Shown: positions 32,686-39,030 of the stretch, in pieces | Numbering within the stretch: position 1 is the stretch's first letter | Layout: each line of letters starts with the position of its first letter | Assembly: GCA_021737185.1 (NCBI GenBank) | Contig: JAIPEL010000027.1 | Location: 1-39,112 of the forward strand | Direction of reading: 5' to 3' | From: Desulfobacterales bacterium | GTDB lineage: Bacteria > Desulfobacterota > Desulfobacteria > Desulfobacterales > CAFBRK01 | Length of the DNA stretch: 39,112 bases | The notes under the pieces: model-generated | Databases searched by the model: none | Told to the model about the DNA's origin: nothing | The model's input: the letters and a program-made list of their open reading frames with translations, nothing else | Made by a program: the position numbers and the translations under genes

Positions 32686-33843
32686 ATGCCCCAGACCGCA
32701 GACCGACTGAAGGGCTTCACCGAATCGGTCATCCGCGAGATGACCCGGGTTTCCAACCAGCACGGGGCGATCAATCTGTCCCAGGGATTTCCGGAGGCGG
32801 ATCCGACCGAGGCGGTGGTCGAGGCCGCCCGCCAGGCCCTGGCCGAAGGCATTCACCAGTATGCGATCACCTGGGGGGCGCCGCGGTTCCGTCAGGCCCT
32901 GGCCGAGAAACAGCGCCGATGGATGGGGCTCGAGCTGGACCCCGAAGCCCACCTGGTGGTCACCTGCGGCAGCACCGAGGCGATGATGGTGGCCATGATG
33001 ACCGCCTGCAATCCCGGAGACAAGGTGATCATCTTTTCCCCCTTTTACGAAAACTACGGCGCCGACACGATCCTGTCCGGTGCAGAACCGGTATATGTCC
33101 CTCTTCGACCGCCTTCCTATGAATTCGATCCGGAAGAGCTCAGGAAGGCTTTTGAGCAGGGCGCCAAGGCCCTGGTGCTGTGCAACCCGTCAAACCCCTC
33201 GGGAAAGGTCTTTTCAGAGGAAGAACTGAAGCTCATCGCCGACCTCGCCTGCGAGTTCGACGCGTTCGTGATCACCGACGAGGTCTACGAGCACATCGTC
33301 TACGCGCCGCACCGGCACCGGTACATCGCCGCGATGCCGGACATGTTCGAGCGAACGATTTGCTGCAGCTCCCTTTCCAAAACCTACGCCATGACCGGCT
33401 GGCGCCTCGGCTACGTGATCGCGGCCCCGGAGGTGATCCAGGCGGCCAGAAAGGTGCACGATTTTCTCACCGTCGGGGCATCGGCTCCCCTGCAGGAAGG
33501 GGCCGTCACTGCGCTGAGACTGCCCCTGGAATATTACGAAGACCTTGGCCGCTGGTACACGGAAAGACGCGACCTGTTTCTCGGCTATCTGGACCGAGCC
33601 GGCTTCCCCTACACGGTGCCCCAGGGCGCCTACTACGTACTGGCGGATATCTCCGCTTTCAAGGCGACCGACGACCTGGCCTTCTGCCGGTGGATGGCAA
33701 AGGAGATCGGGGTCGCCGCGGTTCCCGGATCGAGCTTTTTCCACGAGCCGGTAAACCATTTGATCCGTTTTCACTTTGCCCGAAAAAAGAAAACGTTAGA
33801 GGAGTGCGGCCGGCGGTTGCTGCGGCTGAAGGATATGACTTGA
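32686..33843 (+). CDS. Class I/II PLP-dependent aminotransferase
   Basis: A 385-residue fold-type I aminotransferase of the aspartate/aromatic or kynurenine-aminotransferase type. The N-terminal INLSQGFPEADPTEAV, CNPSNPSGKVF, ITDEVYEHIVY and Schiff-base Lys232 in SSLSKTYAMTGWRLGY are all present. The C-terminal LIRFHFARKKKTLEECGRRL supplies the substrate-carboxylate Arg. The SQGFP motif is typical of kynurenine/glutamine transaminase-like and methionine aminotransferases, so the amino donor remains open. The gene appears monocistronic, with a hairpin terminator directly after its stop. The ribosome site (AAGGGAATAT) is modest. Confidence 0.9.
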   Translation: MPQTADRLKGFTESVIREMTRVSNQHGAINLSQGFPEADPTEAVVEAARQALAEGIHQYAITWGAPRFRQALAEKQRRWMGLELDPEAHLVVTCGSTEAMMVAMMTACNPGDKVIIFSPFYENYGADTILSGAEPVYVPLRPPSYEFDPEELRKAFEQGAKALVLCNPSNPSGKVFSEEELKLIADLACEFDAFVITDEVYEHIVYAPHRHRYIAAMPDMFERTICCSSLSKTYAMTGWRLGYVIAAPEVIQAARKVHDFLTVGASAPLQEGAVTALRLPLEYYEDLGRWYTERRDLFLGYLDRAGFPYTVPQGAYYVLADISAFKATDDLAFCRWMAKEIGVAAVPGSSFFHEPVNHLIRFHFARKKKTLEECGRRLLRLKDMT

Positions 33844-33846
33844 AAT

Positions 33847-33886
33847 AAAATCGCTGCGCGATTTTATAAAAGGCGGCGTCGCCGCC
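33847..33886 (+). terminator. Terminator hairpin(s) after the aminotransferase
   Basis: AAAATCGC/GCGATTTT (33847-33854, 33858-33865) form a perfect 8-bp stem with a 3-nt loop ending in TTTTAT, starting 4 bp after the stop. A second palindrome, GGCGGCGTCGCCGCC, follows at 33872-33886. The A/T flanks on both sides would allow bidirectional termination. Confidence 0.6.
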
Positions 33887-33979
33887 ATAGAATCAATCAA
33901 TTAAAGACTTACAGGCGAAAGTTCGTCGGTTGGGCTGAGAGCAGCGAAGCCCGACAATTTCAGGAAGCAGGCGACGAAC

Positions 33980-34005
33980 GTTGGGCTTCACAAGTTCAGC
34001 CCAAC
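33980..34005. repeat. GTTGGGCT hairpin repeat at the 3' end of hipA
   Basis: GTTGGGCT (33980-33987) and AGCCCAAC (33998-34005) form an 8-bp stem. A related GTTGGGCTGAG...AAGCCCGAC lies just upstream (33929-33955). This short repeat type is common between genes in proteobacteria. It may terminate hipA transcription on the minus strand. Confidence 0.5.
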
Positions 34006-34021
34006 CTACGCGATGCGGTGA

Positions 34022-35296
34022 TTATTCGAGGGCGAGGCGGAACCCGGGATAGGCGAAGGCTGTGCTGATCGTTTCGCAGTCCTGTTCAGATACGCCCTCT
34101 CGTCGGGCGGTTTCGTACCAAGTCGTCTTGACTCGGTCTTCCATCGCATCGATGATCGCCTCGGCTTCCTCATGCTTGAGGTGAAAGCGGGCGCTTTGCG
34201 AGAGCATGTTCTGCGCATGGGCGTAGCGGCCAAGATCGCCGCAGGTCAGGGCGAGATCGCGTCGCTCGATGCTGATCGGCATCGACGGCGTCAGGTCATA
34301 GGCGGGGGAGAGCTTCCAGTCCTTGTCCTTTGCGATAACTGCATGATTGCGAGGGTGGTCATCGGTGTTCGAGATCAGCGCGTTGAAGACCATGCGCTTG
34401 AACAGCTCGGCGGCATCGTTCTTGGGCTGCGAGCTGATGCGACGCAGCTCTTCGGTCAGAAGCACGTAGGACCAGCGGTCACGGTGCTGGTGCGTGTCTT
34501 CCGTGCGAAGAAGCGTCAGGCCGCTCATCATGCGGGCGCGCAAATAGCCTTTGTCCGTGCGTTCTCGGTCAAAGCGCTTTACAAGCAGCACGTCGCGGTC
34601 CGCGACTGTGACCAAGCGGCTTTGGGCGCTCTGGATTCCGCAGGCCCGCGCGAGTTCCAGCATCGCATGTTCGACCCGCGCATAGTTCCACCTGTCGTCA
34701 GGCCTGTTGAATTTTGCGATCCAGAGGCCGTCTTCATCCTCGACGACAGCTTTGGGGCGGGCACCGCCCATCGAGGTGCCGACTAGCATCAAGTCTTCTA
34801 CCTGCCGGGTGTCGGAACCATCAGGCACCTTTTCACCCTCGATGATGGCATCAGCGAGCCCGATCAGCTTATCCAGATCGAGTGTCTTGCTGAATTTTCT
34901 TTGCGGGGCGGGGGGCTTGGGACCAAGGCCAAAGCCGAGTGCACCGGCACGGTCGTCTGGTGCATAGAGCAGATAGTCGATCTCGCCGAACTGGGGCAGG
35001 CCCGCATGTTTTTCAATGACGCGTCGTCCCCAATAGTCCGGACCGGCATCACGCAGAGCGCCGAACATCCCTTTGAGAGCCGTCGTCCGGCAGGTCGTAT
35101 CGGAGAGCTTGAGCTCGATCGGGTCAATCGGGACGGCATCGGGATTGCCGATATAGCTCTTGCCGTAGACGAACTGTCCGACCGGTACCCCGGCCCGGTC
35201 AGGTTCGAGCACGAAGCGTCCCGCCGTCACAAACGTGCTCGTGCCGGGCAGCACGATATAGACAAAGCATTCATTCGCTCCCGCTTTAGAAATCAT
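34022..35296 (-). CDS. hipA: HipA-family serine/threonine kinase toxin
   Basis: HipA toxins phosphorylate translation factors such as glutamyl-tRNA synthetase and induce dormancy. This 424-residue protein has an N-terminal HipA domain (RFVLEPDRAGVPVGQFVYG) and the kinase core: SMGGARPKAVVEDEDGLWIA with the ATP-binding Lys region, catalytic NTDDHPRNH (Asp312/313, His314, Asn317) and the metal-binding AYDLTP. All catalytic residues appear intact. It overlaps hipB by 11 bp and follows it in the operon. The start at 35296 has a GGGG-type ribosome site within hipB. The C-terminus (RREGVSEQDCETISTAFAYP) fits the longer HipA type. Confidence 0.92.
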   Translation of the reverse strand: MISKAGANECFVYIVLPGTSTFVTAGRFVLEPDRAGVPVGQFVYGKSYIGNPDAVPIDPIELKLSDTTCRTTALKGMFGALRDAGPDYWGRRVIEKHAGLPQFGEIDYLLYAPDDRAGALGFGLGPKPPAPQRKFSKTLDLDKLIGLADAIIEGEKVPDGSDTRQVEDLMLVGTSMGGARPKAVVEDEDGLWIAKFNRPDDRWNYARVEHAMLELARACGIQSAQSRLVTVADRDVLLVKRFDRERTDKGYLRARMMSGLTLLRTEDTHQHRDRWSYVLLTEELRRISSQPKNDAAELFKRMVFNALISNTDDHPRNHAVIAKDKDWKLSPAYDLTPSMPISIERRDLALTCGDLGRYAHAQNMLSQSARFHLKHEEAEAIIDAMEDRVKTTWYETARREGVSEQDCETISTAFAYPGFRLALE

Positions 35297-35627
35297 TATC
35301 CAGCCCCTTGCCGGTGCGTGCGCGTTCGCGGCTGCTCATCTGGTCGAGCGCGAGACCTTCGATGTCGCTATGCGGGTCGGCGAGTTCCTGGAACGGGCGC
35401 AGCAGATCATAGGCCCAGAGAAGAGCGGTATAGACGGCCATACCCGTGCTGATCTTGCCCTTCTCGGCATCCATGACGGCGCGCGGACCGGTGCCGATCT
35501 TCTCGACGACCTGCTCGATCGTCATATTGCGGCGGAGCCGTGCTGTACGCAGGTTCTTGCCCAGGCGCTTGATTGCCTGTTCTACCGCGTAGGGCGGGGC
35601 ATCGATGAGAAGGTTCTTTCTTGCCAT
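35286..35627 (-). CDS. hipB: HipB-like helix-turn-helix antitoxin
   Basis: A 113-residue DNA-binding protein with an Xre/HipB-type HTH at about 15-75 (LGKNLRTARLRRNMTIEQVVEKIGTG). It should neutralise HipA and repress the operon. The C-terminal tail of about 40 residues (DIEGLALDQMSSRERARTGK) is longer than a minimal HTH protein and may contact HipA. A GTG at 35651 is in frame, but the ATG at 35627 begins the usual N-terminus and is preferred. The promoter at 35670-35698 and palindromes at 35660 and 35705 lie upstream. Confidence 0.85.
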   Translation of the reverse strand: MARKNLLIDAPPYAVEQAIKRLGKNLRTARLRRNMTIEQVVEKIGTGPRAVMDAEKGKISTGMAVYTALLWAYDLLRPFQELADPHSDIEGLALDQMSSRERARTGKGLDNDF

Positions 35628-35659
35628 GTGCTTCTTAAAGCCTATAATCACGCTTAAGT

Positions 35660-35718
35660 TGCTTTTTAAAGCATAAGTTTGGAAAAGCTGTTTGTCAAGA
35701 AAATTGCTGTATAAAGCA
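35660..35718 (-). promoter_or_regulatory. hipBA promoter with two palindromic operator-like sites
   Basis: On the minus strand TTGACA (35693-35698) and TATGCT (35670-35675) are separated by exactly 17 bp, a near-consensus sigma70 promoter. Two 14-bp near-palindromes, TGCTTTTTAAAGCA (35660-35673, overlapping the -10 box) and TGCTGTATAAAGCA (35705-35718, upstream of -35), differ at two positions and flank it. Binding by HipB and autorepression are inferred. Confidence 0.68.
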
Positions 35719-35820
35719 CCTTAGGTCCATTAGAATGCCTTTTATAACAGAATTCCAACATCAAACAGCAATCTGCTGATCAGGATCCGTAATAATGGGT
35801 GCTTGCTTTTTGACTCGGCG

Positions 35821-36216
35821 TTACACAAGGGAAAATCCGGCTGCGACAAAATGACGATCGAAGGCAAAGGCCGTTTCGATATCCAGCGCTTCCATGATCT
35901 CGAAACTCAGACAGTCCACAAGGCTGAGCTGCCGGGAGGCTTCGGATAATAGCCGCTCGATGCCGCGGCGATACCAATCCTGTTCGATCCAGACCACATC
36001 GAGCAAAGGCACAAGCCGTCTTTGAAAATCCAGGACCGCTTCCAATCCCACCCGATATTGCAACAAGGCGATCGTTTCCAGCAGTACGAAGGAGCTTGTC
36101 GACAGCGCGGCATCATTTTTTTCAAGCCGCTCGAAGGCGGCAGCCGCGGGGCCGTGTTCATCGTCGTTTTGGACCAGCAAGGCATAAAGCCCCGAGGTGT
36201 CCGCAAAAACCTTCAT
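35821..36216 (-). CDS. vapC: PIN-domain toxin, VapC type
   Basis: A 131-residue PIN-domain ribonuclease. The acidic metal site is complete: Asp in FADTSGLY, Glu in LLETIALL, Asp in LVDCLSFEIM and Asp in AFAFDRHF. VapC toxins cleave tRNA or rRNA. The upstream RHH antitoxin gene overlaps by ATGA, so the two are translationally coupled. It lies on the same strand as hipBA, with a 100-bp gap containing nothing recognised beyond the upstream hip operator. Confidence 0.9.
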   Translation of the reverse strand: MKVFADTSGLYALLVQNDDEHGPAAAAFERLEKNDAALSTSSFVLLETIALLQYRVGLEAVLDFQRRLVPLLDVVWIEQDWYRRGIERLLSEASRQLSLVDCLSFEIMEALDIETAFAFDRHFVAAGFSLV

Positions 36217-36458
36217 GATTGAAACGATTCTTTCAGGTACCGATCATGGTGTTGAGCGACATCCGCGGCGTCTGCAGTGTATTTGCCGACGACGGATTTT
36301 GCGTTCCGGTAGAGCGTGCTCCTGTCTCGGGGGTCTCCGGCCAGAAGCTGCTCTACGGCCTTGCGAATCAGAGCGGCCATGGACTGGTCCGTCGATGCGG
36401 CCATGGCCTTCAATTTTCGGGCCTGTTCCTCGGTCAACTGGATCTGGGTGCGGACCAT
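36213..36458 (-). CDS. vapB: Ribbon-helix-helix antitoxin, partner of the PIN toxin
   Basis: An 81-residue protein with a CopG/Arc-type RHH DNA-binding N-terminus (MVRTQIQLTEEQARKLKAMA, then STDQSMAALIRKAVEQLL) and a flexible C-terminal tail (GKYTADAADVAQHHDRYLKE) of the kind that wraps around VapC. GGAG lies seven bases before the ATG at 36458, preferred over an ATG four codons earlier that has no ribosome site. Operator-like direct repeats lie just upstream. Confidence 0.88.
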   Translation of the reverse strand: MVRTQIQLTEEQARKLKAMAASTDQSMAALIRKAVEQLLAGDPRDRSTLYRNAKSVVGKYTADAADVAQHHDRYLKESFQS

Positions 36459-36468
36459 GATTTGCTCC

Positions 36469-36524
36469 ATGTGTTATCATTTTTTAATATGTGTAATCAT
36501 GTATCCACGCATAAAATTTGTCAA
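36469..36524 (-). promoter_or_regulatory. vapBC promoter and direct-repeat operator
   Basis: On the minus strand TTGACA (36519-36524) and CATGAT (36496-36501) are 17 bp apart. Downstream, the direct repeats ATGTGTAATCA (36489-36499) and ATGTGTTATCA (36469-36479), spaced 20 bp, overlap the -10 box and the antitoxin leader. This is the expected geometry for paired RHH dimers. The promoter matches consensus better at -35 than at -10. Confidence 0.6.
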
Positions 36525-36678
36525 CACGATTTTGACGGTCAGGGTGACGCTCGATATCAGCGCTACCCTGCTGAAAGAGATCGATGCGATTCGTTCCTCA
36601 ATCGGGGTGGATCGTTCGGCCCTGATCAAGGTCTGGCTCCATGAGCGGGTTCAGCAGGAAAAATCCCGGCCCCGGTAA
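36499..36678 (+). CDS. Orphan ribbon-helix-helix antitoxin-like protein (59 residues), maybe truncated
   Basis: The frame encodes VRVTLDISATLLKEIDAIRS and VDRSALIKVWLHERVQQE, a typical RHH fold of CopG/BrnA-type antitoxins. No toxin gene follows on its strand, so it is an orphan or remnant. The ATG at 36499 lies inside the opposing vapBC -10 box and lacks a ribosome site; translation from a later TTG or GTG (near 36533-36551) is equally possible. It is divergent from vapBC and could cross-regulate it, which is speculation. Confidence 0.5.
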   Translation: MYPRIKFVNTILTVRVTLDISATLLKEIDAIRSSIGVDRSALIKVWLHERVQQEKSRPR

Positions 36679-37121
36679 TCCCTGCCGGCGCACTTGGGGC
36701 ACAGCAGGAAATCGACTTCTTATTCTATTACCCCAAGGATTTGTATAATAATTTGCGCTTATCCGGAATCCTCCATATAGGGTCCGCCGGATGCCGATGG
36801 GTTTGGGCTGGAGGGCCACGCTCCGTCGTGGCCGGGATTTGGTCGTTACCGGCAACGCGGACTAGACTGCGCGCGTCCCTCCACCGCCTCCGGCTCGAGC
36901 CTCCTTGAGCTTCATAGATAACCGGATAATAATTTTACCCGCCTTTTCCTTTAGTACATTTTGCCTTTGGGCCTCAGACCACGGCAAATTCCTGTAATAA
37001 TATTAAATTGCTTGCAATCAGGCCTTCAAAATACGCCTATAACGCATTTTTCAGGGCCAGAAACAAGCATATCTGAATTTCATCACTCTTGTCCAAAAGC
37101 GGGGGCGACAAGTAATTCAAC
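36679..37121. other. Gene-free spacer with AT-rich ends and a hairpin
   Basis: This 443-bp gap has no convincing gene. It holds the hairpin GGCCACG/CGTGGCC near 36815-36834 and inverted TTATCCGG/CCGGATAA copies near 36758 and 36920, both beside ATAATAATTT. The AT-rich right side (36940-37040) differs from the surrounding GC-rich DNA. Its composition suggests past rearrangement in the TA island. Confidence 0.4.
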
Positions 37122-37562
37122 GTGTACCGGTCTCTAGTTCCGTACGCGGTCGTCGACCTGATCGCCCGGAGGCTCACCGAGCAAGCCGAGGAGCTGCTGC
37201 GCGGGGTAAAGGACAGTCCCGTCCGTGCGCCGGACCGCCGGACTTTGGATCAGCTCACGAAGGTTGCCGGGATGCCATCTGCGGTTCTCCAACGTGGCCT
37301 GCAGGCACTCGGATGGATCGTCGATGAGCGCGGCCTCGCCGGCGCTGCCGAAACCAATGGGCTCGCTTGGGCGCTGCCGATGCACCAGCTATTCGAACGA
37401 TGGGTGGAGCATGTAACCCGAGCGTGGGCACATGCAACACTGACAGGAGGAGGCCGAGTTGTGCACCTCGCGCTGGTCGGTCTTCCGATGCAAGTCCCGC
37501 TTGGTCAGTCGATGGCTACCCTCTTGCGAGCCTGGAAGGCAGTTCGCCGGCAAGCCGCGTGA
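37122..37562 (+). pseudogene. Possible remnant of an McrC-like restriction subunit
   Basis: The 146-residue frame starts at a GTG without a ribosome site. Its middle, VDLIARRLTEQAEELLRGVKD (start of region) and then LAWALPMHQLFERWVEHVTRAW, recalls the pre-nuclease region and DMNxLFExFV-type motif of McrC or LlaJI-like restriction proteins. The following PD-(D/E)xK nuclease part is absent: the sequence after GGGRVVHLALVGLP looks unrelated. If so, it is a broken restriction gene. It may instead be an unrelated hypothetical protein. Confidence 0.35.
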
Positions 37563-37639
37563 CGCAAGCGTCGAACTCGCTCTGTAATGCCTGTGATTGC
37601 ACGACGCTGACGGTAAACGGATTCCGTTATCCATAGCTG

Positions 37640-37711
37640 TTGACTTATCGGAATTGTTGAACTAATTTTTTGTTAAGTGAACCAGCTTTTGGTTCAAGGC
37701 CCTGAACCAAA
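37640..37711 (+). promoter_or_regulatory. Promoter and TGAACCA operator of the second vapBC
   Basis: TTGACT (37640-37645) and TAATTT (37663-37668) lie 17 bp apart, a weak sigma70 match. Three half-sites follow in alternating orientation: TGAACCA (37678-37684), TTTGGTTCA (37688-37696) and TGAACCAAA (37703-37711). The last pair is a perfect 9-bp inverted repeat with a 6-bp gap, and it directly abuts the AAAGGAGGT ribosome site. Antitoxin binding here would block both transcription and mRNA access; this is inferred. Confidence 0.6.
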
Positions 37712-37724
37712 GGAGGTGAGAGGT

Positions 37725-37982
37725 ATGAAGTCCATTACCCTGCACAACATCGACGGTCCCTTGGCCGAGCTCATCAAATCAAAGGCACAATCGGAGGGAT
37801 TGAGCATGAACAAGACCATCCAGAAAATCCTGGAGGAGTCCCTGGGGGTAAGGCCGAAAAGCGGCGGGGCTTACCGGCATGATTTTGAGGAATTCTGCGG
37901 CATATGGTCCGACAAGGACCTGGCCGAGTTCAATGAAAGGTCACGCGATTTCAACAGGGTCGACCCGGAGGATTGGCGGTGA
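37725..37982 (+). CDS. vapB: RHH/FitA-type antitoxin, partner of the second PIN toxin
   Basis: An 85-residue antitoxin with an N-terminal RHH fold (MKSITLHNIDGPLAELIKSK, SEGLSMNKTIQKILEESLGV) and a C-terminal toxin-binding tail (HDFEEFCGIWSDKDLAEFNE). The AAAGGAGGT ribosome site precedes the ATG at 37725; an in-frame ATG at 37677 lies upstream within the operator. Its stop overlaps the toxin start in GTGA. Confidence 0.87.
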   Translation: MKSITLHNIDGPLAELIKSKAQSEGLSMNKTIQKILEESLGVRPKSGGAYRHDFEEFCGIWSDKDLAEFNERSRDFNRVDPEDWR

Positions 37983-38416
37983 AAACCATCATTCTCGACA
38001 CCAACGCCTATACCGGTTTGCTTGCAGGCAGGCAGGATGTGCTCGATACGATTGCCGCGGCAGACACCCTGTACATGTCGATTTTTGTCCTCGGGGAACT
38101 TTATGCCGGATTCGCCGGCGGTACCAGGGAACAGGAAAACAGGGAAACCTTGGACCGCTTTTTGCTGAAGCCGACGGTAAAAATACTGAATGCCACCGCG
38201 GAGACGGCCGACGTGTTCGGCATGCTGAAAAGCCGACTCAAGGCAGCCGGCACCCCCCTGCCAATCCATGATGTATGGATTGCCGCCCATGCCATCGAAA
38301 CGGGATCGATCATGGTTACATTCGACAAGCACTTCAACAAAGTCCCCGGTTTGCGGCTCTGGGACCGAATCAGAAAGCCGACAAGCGTCAAAGGGCAAGA
38401 GAAACCGGAACATTGA
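37979..38416 (+). CDS. vapC: PIN-domain toxin, VapC type (second copy)
   Basis: A 145-residue PIN ribonuclease with acidic residues at Asp in ILDTNAY, Glu in LGELYAGF, Asp in PIHDVWIAAH and Asp in VTFDKHF. It starts at GTG 37979, overlapping the antitoxin stop, with GGAGG seven bases upstream inside the antitoxin gene. An alternative TTG two codons earlier is less likely. The sequence differs substantially from the first VapC (35821-36216), so they were not recently duplicated. The C-terminal tail (KPTSVKGQEKPEH) is charged and probably disordered. Confidence 0.9.
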   Translation: MKTIILDTNAYTGLLAGRQDVLDTIAAADTLYMSIFVLGELYAGFAGGTREQENRETLDRFLLKPTVKILNATAETADVFGMLKSRLKAAGTPLPIHDVWIAAHAIETGSIMVTFDKHFNKVPGLRLWDRIRKPTSVKGQEKPEH

Positions 38417-38432
38417 CGAAAGGAGCATGACC

Positions 38433-38741
38433 ATGACCGATGTAAACGCCTACTGCGACAATACCTACAAGCGGCTGATCGGAATCAAGGCGGGACTTTA
38501 CGATATCATCGCCCAGGCCGAGCGCATCGAAGACGACGTGCACGGCGATGCGGCAAAACAGCTAGCCGGGCTGGTGTCCAGCATCGAGGCCGGAATCGAG
38601 GAGCTCAAGAACCAGTGCCCGGCAGACTGGTCGCCGAACCGGCAGGACCTGGATGCCAAAATGGCCAGGCTGTCCGACACCCTGAACCAGATGGCCGACA
38701 AGATGGGCATTCGGGTTCCGGACACCACGGCCTGGATCTAA
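38433..38741 (+). CDS. Small helical hypothetical protein following vapBC
   Basis: A 102-residue soluble protein not recognised. It is mostly helical, with heptad-like segments (IIAQAERIEDDVHGDAAKQL and LDAKMARLSDTLNQMADKMG) that could form a coiled coil. It has one Cys near the N-terminus (VNAYCDNTYKRL) and one in the middle (NQCPADW). An AAAGGAGC site lies eight bases before ATG 38433; ATG 38427 is too close to it. It begins 17 bp after the VapC stop on the same strand and ends at a strong terminator, so it is probably the third gene of the TA operon. Confidence 0.7.
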   Translation: MTDVNAYCDNTYKRLIGIKAGLYDIIAQAERIEDDVHGDAAKQLAGLVSSIEAGIEELKNQCPADWSPNRQDLDAKMARLSDTLNQMADKMGIRVPDTTAWI

Positions 38742-38774
38742 AATCGCGGCCGCCAAAAACGCGGCCCCGATTTT
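38740..38774 (+). terminator. Intrinsic terminator ending the second vapBC operon
   Basis: AAAATCGCGGCCGC (38740-38753) pairs with GCGGCCCCGATTTT (38761-38774) over 14 bp with one mismatch and a 7-nt loop. The hairpin starts on the stop codon of the hypothetical gene and ends in TTTT. The A-rich left side would let it act in both directions. Confidence 0.8.
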
Positions 38775-38879
38775 AGTAGCATTTCGCGTACTGCGAAACA
38801 GGGCAAAAAGTGGGGTGCGGGGATCATCTGCGGCTCTGCTGGTGAAAATCAGCCAACTTATGTGAAACTTCGTCCAAAG

Positions 38880-38968
38880 CTTATGTGAAACTAGGCCAAA
38901 ATGGCATAGTTTCACCCTTGATCAAACTGGTCGGCGAGGCCGGCCAGAGGCGGCGCTCGTATGAAACT
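38880..38968. repeat. 89-bp dispersed repeat (copy B)
   Basis: This is the inverted counterpart of 27978-28066, with about 4 differences in 89 bp. It is preceded by a partial duplication of its end (TTATGTGAAACTTCG at 38859-38873, then CTTATGTGAAACTAGG). The spacer 38775-39030 shows no gene; a minus-strand frame across it begins with the repeat-borne MKLCHFGLVSHK. Confidence 0.8.
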
Positions 38969-39030
38969 ACCCCAAAAGATCGGCCAGTGAATACCCTCGG
39001 GGGGGCCCATCGTCCCGCGCCGAGCATCGC

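Noticed and set aside
38562-38915. Minus-strand frame beginning in repeat copy B
   Set aside because: Repeat-derived start and antisense to the hypothetical gene and its terminator.
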